DNA of 64,000 bases from Calvatia gigantea (Eukaryota > Basidiomycota > Agaricomycetes > Agaricales > Lycoperdaceae), in NCBI GenBank assembly GCA_025093985.1, contig JACAAK010000001.1, positions 496,001 through 560,000 of the forward strand. Reading direction: 5' to 3'. Of this stretch, positions 20,510 to 33,000 are shown one piece after another. The position numbers and the translations under genes were made by a program. Positions within the stretch are counted from its first letter, which is position 1; every line of letters starts with the position of its first letter. Under the pieces are notes generated by a model that saw nothing but the letters and a program-made list of their open reading frames with translations, was not told the DNA's origin and ran no database searches.

Positions 20510-21499
20510 TCCGGCAGTTGAAATATCCGCCATATTCTCCTCGTTGCTACCATCCCCTACCCTTGTCCTCAAGGCTTCACTCTTGCCGTTCGCTTCCATT
20601 CTCACTCTTCCCACCATCTTCGTTATGAGCAATCCCAGAAGCATGGGACACCAACCAAGAAGATTACTCTTATCTTTGCTCCTGCCTATCCAAGCCAGTA
20701 AGCTGCCCTTTAACCCCGCATGGTCCGATTGTACTCGAGCCCGTGGCCGTAATCCACCCGGTAACCCGAACTCATTTTGATACCTTGCGTTGAGCTTATC
20801 ACCCGACGCTGTCGCCTCCAACGCACGGAAGTGCTGCATAGTACTTTTCGTTAATATCCTATGGGGCTTAGAAGCTATCCAATGGGGGTTTCTACACAAG
20901 AGAAATGACTATGTAGACAAGCAACCCGGGGTTGCCGCGCGCAGTCCTACATCTTGCAAAACCTTCAATAAGATATGTGCGTCTTGCGCATATATAGAAG
21001 TAGCCACCTACCGATGCTATGGCGCATGTCGAGACTTGCCCAACTTGGCGTTTCGCAGTATGCCTCGACTTCTTCGACGGTTTGTACCTAATTGGTGGGG
21101 AGGGCTTAGTATATTTGGAATGCTAAAACCAATGAGGATGGGTCTATTGATGAGCAATTCTTGAGCTTAATGTCCCAGTGGGACGAAGTTACGTCCGTTG
21201 ACACGTTCTGGGGCGGAAACCAGCGAAAGAGGTGGCTCAAATAGTTGTCAGGCCCGAGAACTCGGGCGAGGCGATGGCCGGGTTCGAATATTCATGGCGA
21301 CCTTTGGATTGTATAAATCGGTTGAAGTATCCTGACGCCCTGACAAATGTCTCCGCAGTACAATGGCTGTTCTAGCTGGAGGAGAGGAATAGAAATGCAC
21401 GGGGGCTGAGACCTAATGTCTTGTCCCTCTCTTAGTTTGTGCTCCATTTACAGCTTATTGTGGCTGTCTAGTCTTTCGAACACTACCTTTGCCCCACCC

Positions 21500-22350
21500 T
21501 ACGTCCTACGTTCAGAAAATTGCATTATTCCTTGCACTATGACTTTACTTTCTTTTGTGTATTCCACCACTCGGACAGTCATAGCACCTTTTATCACAAC
21601 CCTTTATCACAAGGAAGTCACCACTTCCGGGAAGCCCACAACATGTCACTGCTAAAACCACTAACATAAGTGTAACCTAGTGACTTTCCCAGCCAGGTGC
21701 AAGGCCAAACGCCACTCAGGAGTACTTGCAATCGCTGGGCTAGTCCGGGTGGAAAGAACTGGTCCCCACTGTTGTGGTACTCAAAGATGAATTGATGACG
21801 TATGTGTGCCTTTTCGATCTCGGCTTCCACCAGACAGATAACTATGAACTATATCCGGAAAGAAGGTGGGGATCGAGCTGGGCATCTCGGTAGACGCTTC
21901 TTCCTCCTACCTCCCTCAGGCCTCAGTCCACGTTCAAGCCCACCACATCTGCTGTTCCCCGCTCCCTTTTCCATGAGGCGAGCTGAGAACTTCCGTATGG
22001 AAGCTTTTCACTTACAACTCCAACAATATCACAACGTACTACTTCATTGATGCTGCGCTACAGGAGGCAGGAAACGTGTTAGAGACGTTTTTCAGATCGA
22101 TATTTGAATGTAAAGCTGACAAACACAATTTCTCATAGCAGGACGGGACTATTCGGAGGGGAGGGTTCAAACTACCATCAAGAGAAAAAAAAACTGTGGC
22201 ACTTTTGAGGGCAAGTGGTCAAGGAGATAGATGGATGGGCAGCGTTTCGTTACAATGGAGTGCTCAGGCGGAGGCTATGGAGAGCGCAAGGGCCCTGTCA
22301 ATTGATTTTAAGAAGAGGCAGGTGGACAACCCAAGCGATATAGGATCAAA
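21500..22350 (+). pseudogene. decayed copy of the 5709-6323 gene (near full length)
   Basis: The leader matches 5550-5760 ('TCCACCACTC', 'GACATGTCACTG' versus 'ACATGCCACTG'). The middle has CAGGAGGCAG, then TTCAGATCGATATTTGAATG. The 3' part encodes MESARALSIDFKKRQVDN, against MENVKALSVVFRKGRVED in the intact gene. Frame breaks and a stop after the Cys-His start make it a pseudogene. Its leader is continuous where the 5.5-kb locus has the inserted gene fragment. Confidence 0.6.
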
Positions 22351-23161
22351 GCGAGAATGCGATTCATTTTCTAAAATTGTCATATCACTTCGAAAGTATA
22401 CGTCCGGAGTCTCGACTACTCCCGGTGGTTCGAGGGCTACCTTAAACAGTTGGAGAAATGTTGAGAACGGTACCATGAGAACAACGGACACCCATGTGTA
22501 TGCCTGAGCAGAAGTCCTTGGTCAACCGTTTGTGGATTCTGATGTGCTTGTTTCAACATATTGCCTCGGGTCTCTCAACGCCAGAAACGCCCGCTTGGAT
22601 GAATATGACTCAGACCCATACCACATCGGTTGCCTTCTACTCCTGGGTCGAGTTTCAGGCAATAAGGGATTTGGTTTCCACAGCCCTACATAATCCCACT
22701 TCAGACCGTACAGGCTTCCTGTTGTACGATGAGACTTTTCAATGGGGATTGTAGCCTTCCAAGCGTGTCGTGCCGAGCACTCTAACATTGGAAAGAAAAT
22801 TACCTGCTCGACAAGAATTGGATGAATTTCTGCGGCGCCTACACCCTCACGCGCCGCTCAAATGAGTGGGGGTGGGTTTTCTGGTGGAGCCGTGCCAAAA
22901 TGCCCAAATGAAAATTCGACGGCGAAGCCTGAAAACAGAATTCGGAACAGGCGTCCGCCACCGGAAAAGTAAGGTTGCTAATCTCAAATTCACACTATGG
23001 AGAACGTTAAAATAATGATGCAAGGTGTGCCTTCGATGTCTTCACAAGAGCTAAATTTTTTAATAGGAGTAGAATATACCAGGCGTATTTCGAAGTCGGT
23101 AAGCCAGTACACAGTCCTTATCAATGTGCTTAAACAAACCCCAGAAGAATTCCAAGCAAGG

Positions 23162-24173
23162 TCACGGCCTGTCAACCGCATGGTTGTCTTTCAATGAACC
23201 AACCCAACCCCTTAGCAAAGAAATCCGGGAAAGGACCACTGTCATCGGCGGTCTTTCGGATGGGGTATATCCCCAGCATTCCAACAGCATAACCCAAACC
23301 CTCTCGTCAATTATCGCGTCGTTCTGGGGGACCTCTCCTCGCTCCATCGCAAGCACAACGGTTTCTTCGCGGATATAATTCTGAAATGGGTGTTTCCCTG
23401 TGTACACCTGTTACCACAACGTGAGCAAGTCGAAGGGAGATTAAGCTAACGAGGCTGCCTGACCTCCAAGGTAGTCATCGCGAAACTCCAGGTGTCGCAC
23501 GTAGGTGTGTGCGGCCCGTCGCCGAAGACCCTCTCGGGGTCCGTCCAGCGCATTTCGTATTGAAGTCGTCCTGGGGCTGACAGGATTTCGTATACTCCTA
23601 CATCTGTGAGGCATACATTCCCATTCGCACAGACCAAAACATTAGACTTTTAGGGTCAGAACTCGGAAGAAAAGCATTGACGCTATAATGTACTCACTCC
23701 TCTAACATTTCCGTGAGCTATCGGTGGCTCCCTAGAATGCATGTACTCTAAGGCAGAGGCGACGCCGTATGCCTTGTGGTGGGCAATTAGCGTATACGTT
23801 TCTTGATTTGAACATACTTGAACAACGTACCAAAACTAATTTATCTACATTCGGGTTTGTGCGGATATAATCTACAACGTTCCAATTCACGTAGGGCGTT
23901 ATGAGGCACGGGTGGGGGTCGTGCGGGCCCGCTTCTAATAGACCAAGGAAATGTTGAATGTTGGAGTGGGAGAAAACTTTCTCCCATTTCTCCAGTGCAA
24001 ATCCCAACTACATCTGCCCATTAGTGGTATGATAAAGGCGAGAATAGGTTTTCCTTACATCCTTTTCGCAAAACTCGTGCCACTCACGAGGCCTGAAACG
24101 TTTTATAGTGATGGGACTATCTCCCAACAATCCTTTGTACGCATCCGAATGCGCGACGCGCCAAAACATTCCA
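23162..24173 (-). pseudogene. TKL-like kinase-domain gene B (5'-truncated, catalytic Asp missing)
   Basis: Kinase-like domain reading from about 24173 leftward. ITIKRFRPREWHEFCEKDV has the beta-3 Lys. After an intron come LEKWEKVFSHSNIQHFLGLL, LITPYVNWNVVDYI, then YMHSREPPIAHGNVRG. Here the HRD Asp is Asn. NVLVCANGNVCLTDVGVYEI keeps the DFG-type Asp. Then follow YEMRWTDPERVF, CDTWSFAMTTLE and the final exon MYTGKHPFQNYIREETVVLA. An in-frame stop lies just upstream of the first usable ATG, so the N-terminus found in gene C is missing. The APE motif reads DPE. Exon borders match genes A, C and D. It is a likely pseudogene or truncated pseudokinase. Confidence 0.65.
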
Positions 24174-24229
24174 GAGTCGTCTCAAAAGCGAGTCGTTCTA
24201 TCCAGTCAGATAAGAGAGGGGAGAGGTAG

Positions 24230-26200
24230 TGGTCTAATGGAGTGGTACCGTTGGGCATGGTGGTCGGGGCTAGGGCTGGTGGTGTTTTCAGTGAATAGGA
24301 AAAAGTGGTTCGGCAAGAGTTTATTCGCGTTGTTTCTTAAGGGCGAAAGGAAGACTGAATGAACTTGAGGCTAGGTGTCGGAAGCTCATATCAAAGGGGG
24401 AAAGATATCTTACCTGAAGGTCCAGAATGGCCATTTCTTCCCCCTTCGGCGGAATTACTACGCATTCAACCCACTGTCATCGGTCATGAAGAGAAGCTCA
24501 CAATCACTTTCAATTAGAAGAATGTGGCATCACCGTAGAGTGGCGAGATCGTACGAATAACCTGTAATAGCCACCAGCCTTGTGGATAACCAATATCAAT
24601 GCAGTGGTACCATAAAGCGCGGAAGTGTCTCACCTCCACTGATATCTGTCAGAGATCGTCATAAGCGTTTCCATTCTGGGGCGGGCAGGTCGAATCTGGA
24701 CACACCGCTCGGAAGTTTGCAGGGGTAAGGAACGTATATTGGCAAAGGCAAGGTCAGTGCGATATTTTGGACTTGATCTTCTAGAAGTACAGCTGCGGCG
24801 CTCCTTTGATTTTGATGAGGAAGGATATAATGAAAAGTTCATTTATTCAGCGTACTTACCCAACATGAGACAGGCCTTTATCACGGTTTCAGGGGATGCT
24901 GTGTCAACAGGAACAAAGGATGCAATCACAGCTCAACCTTGAGGTACGTTTCGACGAGCTGCCCCTACCAGCCAACCACTATGTTGCCCCAGGCACGACG
25001 CCCATTTCTCTAACATGACTTTGGTGTGAGTGGAGCAGGAAGGAGGGAGAACACTGTACCGGTGAACAGTGGTAGGGTGTGGAAGTGGAGGCACGCGCGC
25101 TGCGGGGGTGGGACGTGGAAAGGGTTTGTGGCCTCTGAATGTACTTAGTGTTGTGGGCCAGTTGCTGTCGCCAAATACCCACTGTCAGATGAGGGGAGCA
25201 GATACGTATAGTTGGCATTAGGGGGAATAGCGTCATGGGAAGATGCTGTTGCGGGATGGCATGGGATGGGCGGTGCGTGATAGTTATTGTCTTTGGTGAC
25301 GGCCGTGTCCCTGCCCTCCTCCTTGCCCACAAAGGATCGTTTCATCGGTTCGGTGATATTTCACCTACCCCGAAGATCGGAAATCTAGAATCCCGCGAAA
25401 CAAAAGCCCCCAGATGCAACCTCGTAAACCAGGCCGCCCAAATGGGAGCGAGGTTCTAGGGGACCTGCTCCCCCTGGTTCGGTCTCGACTGTGACCGCAG
25501 AGTTGCCTGAGCTAGATCGAGATCCCCGAAACTCGTCCTTTACGTCTTCTATGAAGAGGAGGCGAACACCGGTCTGAAGTGAGTGCCCCGGAATTGGGGG
25601 AAGGGGGTAAGATATGGGTATGGCATTCAAAACTCCTCTTTAAGATTTTTGGCTAAAATTTGAGGGCGGTAGGTCCATCATTGGTCCCGTCCATATACAA
25701 CAGACGCGCTGCCAAGTGTGCAGCATGATGCATGATGGTTGTTAGCAGGGAACACCTTTTTACGCCGGTAGCTTTAATTCAGCGTTGCATGACTATTTTA
25801 ATGATTGAGCTTCGAGGATTCACGGAAAAATCCTACTTGTGTGTGCGCGGGTGACTTCGCTCGGTTGACCAGGGATCAATTTGAACGTGCATTCACAGTC
25901 AGAATCCCGCGAGGCAATTCTAGATCCCCATTGCTTGTGCGCGGAATCTGATGTCTTCCATCAAGCACCCGTGTCAATAACGGTAGAATGGCAGAAGCAA
26001 CGGAAGGCTAGTGACACCATTTTGGTCATGCATTAGCGACCATTCTTGTCCGAATCAACGCTCTACTATCACTCGTTCGGTAGTATGTCCCGGGAGATTG
26101 TGGGGTTGACCATCTATTGGCTAGCCCGTAAATGGAAATGACGGTATATTCTTCAGTGGTCCGTCGGCTAAAACAATTATCATCTCTACGAGAACTTAAT
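24230..26200. other. duplicated flanking DNA, no gene recognised
   Basis: 24230-24840 matches the upstream flank of kinase-like gene A. 24835-24962 is the diverged single version of the R3 element. 24963-25790 matches 16837-17660. 25800-26200 is the 3' flank of the lysyl-tRNA synthetase gene. No convincing coding frame is present. Confidence 0.45.
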
Positions 26201-28388
26201 TTAGACTTGACCTGATGGTGGAAGAGGGTGATCAACGGGTGCAGCAGGAAGTGGTGGGGGATTTTCAATTGGCTTCATAGCTGGGAATAATAACACTTCC
26301 TTGATGTCTAGAAGTTCCGTGATCAGAAAAGATGATCGAAGCGACACGGTAAGGAACTCACTAATGGAATCAGTCAAGAACATGACGAGACGATCAATGC
26401 CGAGTCCCCACCCACCAGTTGGTGGGAGAGCATGTTCGAGTGCGTCAATGAAGGTTTCATCGATGCCTTGTGCTTCGTCGTCACCTTGCTCCTTCTGTCT
26501 CACCTAGCACGAACAATTGATTAGCACAAATTGGACGGAACGTGTTTCTAGCCCACTTTACCTGTTCTTCGAACCGTAGTCGTTGTTCAAACGGGTCGTT
26601 CAACTCCGTGTAGGCATTGCAGATCTCCTTCCCGCATAGAAAGGCTTCAAAGCGCTCACAAAGACCGGGGCGTGAGCGATGCCATTTGGCGAGAGGTGAC
26701 ATAACTTGGGGGTGGCCAACTGTGGAGGTAACGTTAGCATGAACGCGAAATAGGGAGAGAGTTACTCACGAATGAAAGCAGGTGAGATGCAAAGAGGTTC
26801 AATGTATTCACCCACAAGTTTATCGAGCATGCGAGCATTGGTGCGCGGTTCGCCGCATTCAACATTATGCTACGCGTCAGAAAGGGTGTCAGATCTTGGG
26901 GGGTGGGCGTGCAGTCATCACGAACCTTGGCAAGCAACTCCTTCAACCACGTATTGGTCTTCTCGGTGTGTAATTGGTCACCGGGAGGGAATTTAACACC
27001 AAGCTTCTCCTCCAGCGTTGTAATCATGTCGTAACGCTTCCACGGGCGCTTGAACTCGAGCTCGTACTGCCTGGCACCCTCCTGGCCCTTATTTCCGTCG
27101 GGATGGTAAATCAGTTTGGTCGAACCACCAGTCAGATACATGACGAGGCCCTCGATAAGAGCCTCAGTGATGTCCATAAGGTCCTCAACATCTGCATAGG
27201 CCATATAAAATTCGCAAATGGTGAACTCTGGGTTGTGTGTCATGTCAATGCCCTCGTTTCTGAATACGCGACCGATTTCGTACACGCGGTCGAGGCCACC
27301 AACGACGAGCTCCTTCAGGTAGAGCTCTGGAGCTATACGGAGGAAAAGGTCGAGGTTGAGGTCATTGTGATGTGTGACGAAGGGTTTGGCTGTGGCACCG
27401 CCGGCGAGGAGGGATGTAATAGGTGTTTCTACTTCCATGAAGCCTAGGTTATTGAAGAAACGACGGATATAGTTGATAATCCTGGAACGCTTGATGAAGA
27501 TGTTGCGAGTGGTATCGTTGAGGATGAGGTCGAGGTAGCGCTTGCGATAACGGGTCTCCTGGTCCTTGAAACCGTAGAAACTGGAGGGGAGTTGGTGCAA
27601 GTTGGGAGCGAGTAGGACCATGGAAGATGGGGAAATACTGAGTTCTCCCTTTTTGGTTCGTGACGGGGTACCAACGACACCGACGATATCGCCACGGCGG
27701 AAGAGGTCGTGTGTCTCAATGAACTTTTCAGGCTCGTCGGAATCTCTATGGGAAAGTCAAGGATGAACGGAAGGAACGGGGCAGAGCTGTAGGACTGACT
27801 GTTGCGTCGCCATGATTTGAATCTTCTTGCCTTCTGCATGCAAGTCGTAGAACTTGAGCTTGGCGCCACTAGCACGAATATTGTGTATTCGCCCAGCAAG
27901 GCTGGCCTTGGTTCCCTCTAGCTTGGTTCCAGAGGCCACGACACCTTCGGGGCCGTACTTATCAATGTAGTCAGAAATGGACATGGAGACATTGAACTTG
28001 TGAGGGTAGGGATTCGGATTTTGTGTCCGCTTGAGGTTGAGAATCTGCCTCGAGCGAAGTTCATAATATTGCTGTAAACCAAAGCCATATGTTCAGACGC
28101 GGATGAGTCACGTCAAGAAGCGCTCGTACATTTGGACTAAGGTCATCCTCCGCCGGTTTTTCCTCAGTCTTTTGCTTGACTTCGTTTTGAGGTGCAGCGG
28201 CGGCTTTCTCAGCCTTTCGCGCCTCCTTAGCGCGCTTGGCTTCGCGGCGCTTGAGTTCCCTTTACATGGCGTATAATCGGTTTATTAATGCATGCATGAA
28301 AATTCGAGTCACGCGCAACTCACTGCTTGGAAATCATCTCCCCAGTGACGGGGTCCTTGTGGGTACCTGCTGGTTGTTCCGCGGACAT
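26201..28388 (-). CDS. KRS1: lysyl-tRNA synthetase, cytosolic (class II)
   Basis: Charges tRNA-Lys with lysine in the cytosol. ATG 28388 gives [19 protein letters not shown], followed by a Lys/Arg/Ala-rich eukaryotic N-terminal extension ([17 protein letters not shown]). The OB-fold anticodon-binding domain follows ([20 protein letters not shown]). The catalytic core has MEVETPITS, motif 2 ([27 protein letters not shown]) and motif 3 ([17 protein letters not shown]). The C-terminus reads [13 protein letters not shown] infer eight exons. Introns follow SKQ, DLSPN, ATQQ, LLAK, CISPAFI, FEEQ and LTDSI, each with GT...AG ends. The last, 54 nt, can be read through but breaks the family sequence. 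All motifs are intact and no mitochondrial presequence is seen. A decayed copy lies at 45.4-47.2 kb. Confidence 0.95.
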
Positions 28389-28909
28389 TGCTCTGAATTG
28401 TTGCAGAGGTCGTAGACGGGGAGGACGAGAAAAATGGAGGAGATGGCGGGATGATGAAGAGATAAGCCTCAGCATCCAACTTTTTGTCTTTTTGTGATTT
28501 AGGAAATCGATGGAATTCACGAGTCAGTCACGCTTTCTCCTGGGCAAAAATAGAAGTTTGTTCACACAAACACTCTATTTCTCAACCTGACGGTCGCCCT
28601 ATGAATAACGACGGCTATTTATACTATCAACCCTGGGTAGTCACTACCGTGTACCCATGAATATTGCCGACCGCCTCACTGAAGGTTCACATAGGCCCCT
28701 GTGTCCACAGCCTGCAGAGCTCAGGCAAGTGGGAACATCCAGGGCAGGCCCGAGTACACTTCGCAAAGGGATCCATCCATTAGCCGGAGGAATGTCTCAT
28801 GGCTTTGCTGGCGTCAGGGCTCTCTCTCCAAGACCACCTATTACTAAACCTGGGAAACGGCGGGATCCTACTTCAGGATTTCAAACGGGGCTAAACTCAA
28901 TCAACTACC

Positions 28910-29900
28910 ATGACTCACACAGAAAGCCCCAACCAAGCCGCTGCGAATGTCGTTTGTCTTCCCTACGAACTAGAGCGCGACATTTTCGAGCTGGCGGCCG
29001 AAGTGTTTCCTGGGACGGCTGTAAAGTTAGCTCTTGTATCGAACTACGTTCGCGAATGGTGTGTCGACCGTCTGGCCGAGCTTCCCAAGTCTAACACTAC
29101 TTGACTCGTACAGGATAGAGGCCTTCATATACAGGATCGTAGTCTTAGACCGTCCATTTCGCTCTGTCCAACTCTTCCTCCGCACATTCAACTCTCGCCC
29201 CCGTTCTTTCTTTGCCAAACATGTCAAGCACCTCTATATCACAAGCATCGTCGGTTTCCACGAAGCGCGGGAGATTGTTTCCTCCTGCGAGAGTGCGCGA
29301 ACGGTTGCATGTTGGGCCGACGCTCGTCCGACCGGCAAAGGAATGTGTTCCATCCTCCCCACACATACATTGCGACGCCTTTCCATCAAGGTTGAGACAT
29401 TGTTTGGGTACACCAACGAGCCCGGAGCATACCGCTTCCTCCCTGAGGATTACCCCCAGTTGACACACCTTGAAATCGTCAATCCTCCAGGACACAACAG
29501 TAACATCAGCGTCGACTGGGAAGGTATATGCAGGTTGCCCTCCCTTACGCACCTCTCATTCGGTGATTTATGGCCGTGGGACCACAAGTACCTCTTCGGA
29601 GTGGTGGAAGAAATATTCCAGCAGTGCCCCTCATTACAGCTTTTGGCTGTCATGAGCCGTGATGATGATTTCGTCTCTTCCCTCCAAGAGGAAGAGGTGT
29701 TTAAAGATCCACGACTCATCCTTCTGCCGAACTATCACTGGCCAACGCCCCGTGCCGAATACTGGACCACAGTCAGAAGCGGAGGACCCGATATTTGGGA
29801 TAATGCGGAGAGAATGTGCCGCACACAAAAGAAAGATCTTTTGGTGAGCTATACCCATTCTTTATTCGCACCCTTTGAGTTTGACGACATTCCGTCGTAG
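28910..29900 (+). CDS. F-box-like / leucine-rich basidiomycete protein
   Basis: Two exons, 28910-29058 and 29114-29900, with a 55-nt intron (GTGTGT...CAG). The product is 311 aa. The N-terminus VVCLPYELERDIFELAAEVF and LALVSNYVREW, then IEAFIYRIVVL, is the degenerate F-box-like start common in Agaricomycetes. The rest has loosely repeated Leu-rich segments (KHLYITSIVG, HTLRRLSIKV, YPQLTHLEIV, LPSLTHLSFGDL), typical of the LRR-like substrate-binding part. By family analogy it would recruit substrates to an SCF ubiquitin ligase, but no partner is visible. It lies between the lysyl-tRNA synthetase and MIOS genes. The decayed copy of that pair at 45-50 kb lacks it. Confidence 0.78.
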
Positions 29901-30058
29901 CAACGGCTCCTACCACAATCCCCCCAGGTCGTAGAATGGTCGTAGACATGCGGAGCGAATCGTTATTTTATGAAATGGAACGAGCATCGTAGATAACGCA
30001 TTATTACTTTTACGAACACGCCAATACCACATAGAATTAGAGACCCGCTAAATCCATT

Positions 30059-33000
30059 TCAGAATTCATCCGCGCATCTACAATCACAATCAGCTACAGG
30101 GCAAACACCTCGCGACCGTTCACCCTCCGCAAAGAACCACTCCATCAAGTGAGAGGCGTGCCCCCCATGCCTGCACGTCTGGCAAATTACGATTGCATCG
30201 TCGATGGTATCTAACCTTCTGGTCAGTAACCAATGGCCCACTCGTTGTGATGTGACCGCTACCTTTGTGAGGATCAAACACCAAGTCCACCTCCCTGGCA
30301 GCATCCGGAACGATGCTGAGTGTCAACAAACATACGGAGCACTTAGGCAATGCCCTCTGGCAATTGGAGCACGTCGTTGGCTAGGTTCAAAGGATAGAGC
30401 AACACTCAGTGATCTCTCCCACTCGGACATTTGAGGATACTCACCTTCCACTTCGCCTGTTCCGCCAGACCCAGCTCTTCCGGAACAACAGGCTTGTTGC
30501 AGTAATTGCACCTGATCATCACCTGTTTAGGCACCAACTCCATTGGCGGAATGTCCCCATTCTGCATTGCCTCCGTCAAAATCTGCCCTCGCTCAATATC
30601 AAACAGAACCCTCGGATGATGCAGCTTAAACCCATCCAACATATCCCTGTATGTCTCCAACCACCTAATAACCCTCGAATCCCTGATCCTATGCGGGCTC
30701 ACGTTTGAGCCCAATATAGCGGCTGTCTGCACATCCCCCCTATTGTTGACGTAATTTTGTAAGATATCCATACCACGATGGGTCAGCCCTGTGACAATGA
30801 GACCGTCGATGTTGCCTTTTGACACAGCGAGTTCGGCGATGTGGCGTAGGTATACCGTGAGGGCTTTGTCGTCAAGAAATTGGAGCGCTATTGCGAGGCG
30901 TTCACGGAGTGGTATTCTTTCTTCCTTCAGCACATCCGCCCAGTCCCCGACGGCGAGGTAGGTCAGAATGGCGCAGAAGTAAGGGTCCCTCATATCTTTG
31001 ATGAGCCGCTCGCAGTGTTCGCGGAGTTCGTGGTTCTTGAGCGGGACGCTCCCCGTTCCGTGAGGCGCCAAGGCCGCAATGGTCCCAGACATCATCTTGT
31101 GTGACATATCTCGGGGGAATTAAGCTAAAGTCCAACGAAGAATCGCTTGAATGCCCATACCATTACTCTTAAGAAGTGTCTCTAACGCCTTAGAGAACTG
31201 CCTCGTGAAAATCAACCAGGCCGCGGCTCTGGTATGCTGGCCTTCCTTCTCCCACCTAAAAAAACCAAACTGTTCACACACCAAGTTTAAAAAGTTTATT
31301 TAAATCACCAACCTCGAGATAGCTGCGCTTAGTTCATCTTCCTTTAAACTCCATCCGCAAAGCTTCATCGCGACTTGCCTTTGCACGAGTCTCGCCGTAC
31401 TCACGATTGGTTTCCAACTCGATCTCTCCCCAGTCTTCCTGCTCTCAATGATCGTCAGAGCAGCTTGGAAACTGACATGAAATTCCTCGGCCTGGGAGTA
31501 ACTTCTCTTCGACCTCCTATCGCGCGCCCTTGTGCTACTTGGAGGGCCTAAATCCCAAAGCGGTCGTTCAGTGGCTACTGGTGTGGTGTCTGGCTGTGAC
31601 TGGATGGGTAGTAATCCTTCCCATATTCCTAGAATACCCTGGTGAGCAAAGTCGTAGCCGTGCACCCGGGCAGTCGGTGTACAGAGAAGTTGTTGAGAGT
31701 CTAGTTATGAGCCTTAGAAGAGCGTACAGCGAAGTCGTAAATCATGCACTCACGCGACATCCACGCCCAGAGATCTGATAATGACTGAGAAGAGACGTCA
31801 ATTGGGTCATATTCCTCGCGAGTTATCAACATATTATGCTGGGGCTATGCTCGCCTCAACAATCAGCCATCCGTCGTCTTTCAACCGAGAGCCCAACACT
31901 TACGCGACTCAAACCATATCCAAGAATAGCCCTCCTGCGCATGAGCATCGAAATGTCATCCTCCACCGTAGTGATCAGCTCCTTGTTCCTTCCATCCCTC
32001 AACCTCAATTTCCGCTTCGCCTTCTCCAGTTCCAATTTTTCGCCAACCAACCCATTTCCCCCACTCATCGGGATTGGTTCCCCTCTTGTGGATGATGACT
32101 GCTGGACTGAATTCTGCACAGTTTGGTGCGATTCGTTTTGTTCAGGACTCTGATACTTCCTCAGCGCCGAAGGACTATACGTCCGTCCCTTTTGTGGTCG
32201 AGTTGCAGCGAGTCCTGTCGGGACAGGGGGTGTCGTACTGGGAAGAGCAGGGAATCCCTCTTCATCGCCACGCCCGAAAAGGGGAGGAGGTGCATTTGGG
32301 TTAGGGACAGGTGGCAGAGACTGTGATTTGGCGGCACGCCCTCGCAGAAGAGAATCCTCTCTCTGTCTAGCTGACCGTGACCGTGAACCTCTCCCATATT
32401 CGCTGGAACCAGCGCCAAGCCGGTATCCCGAGGAGTGAGGAACATCACCGTCGAAATCCGTATTGGGTAATCCTGGGATTGTTTTAAGGTTGACGCCCGA
32501 GCCAAAGGCTAAATCCCCACGAGCGCTCCAGGCTGCTTGTTTAGGCGCGTCATAGATGGCGTACATTTCAAGGTCACCGGCTTTTGTGACTACTAACACA
32601 TTGCTGGAGAGGGGGTGCGGGTTTCCAGGTTCGGGAGCAAGGGCAAACGATGAGAGACTTTTGGGGAAAGTTTTGGCTGTAGTGGTGATGAGCAGCTGAT
32701 CTATGGCAGAAAGAAGACTAATGTACTTCTCCGAGTGTTCCCAAGGACCAATGATGGTGCAGGGAATTCCATAGATGATGTCCTCTGCTTCATCGCCCCA
32801 GGAACTTGCTGACCACCTGTTTGCCAAGACAAAGTGGCAGCCCAAGACCGCCTCGTAGGCGCTTTTCCTGTCTCCCTCATCGGACTTCCAGCAATTCCAA
32901 GGCCAAGTTCACTAGCCGGACTTGAAGTATCCACTAAATCCCAAAAACGCACACATGTCGAGTCTTTCTCCAGAGTCGCAAGACACCCTCGTCGCGTGCT

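Larger units (their letters stand above)
20510..25790. repeat. segmental copy 3
   Basis: Carries, in the order of copy 1, the presequence-like leader (20520-20680), the decayed 5709-type gene (21500-22350), kinase-like gene B (23162-24173), the single R3-like element (24835-24962) and the GC-rich tail. It lacks the 2.0-kb insertion and most of what lies at 11.3-12.2 kb in copy 1. Confidence 0.6.

Noticed and set aside
19920..20780. 286-codon plus-strand open frame
   Set aside because: No ATG near the start, no domain, composition as expected from GC-rich DNA. Its end overlaps a diverged copy of the 9.2-kb leader fragment read in a different frame.
32796..32829. 32-nt mini-intron that would repair the MIOS frame
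   Set aside because: Shorter than every other intron seen here (45 nt or more), and the paralogous copy reads through in frame with one extra base.
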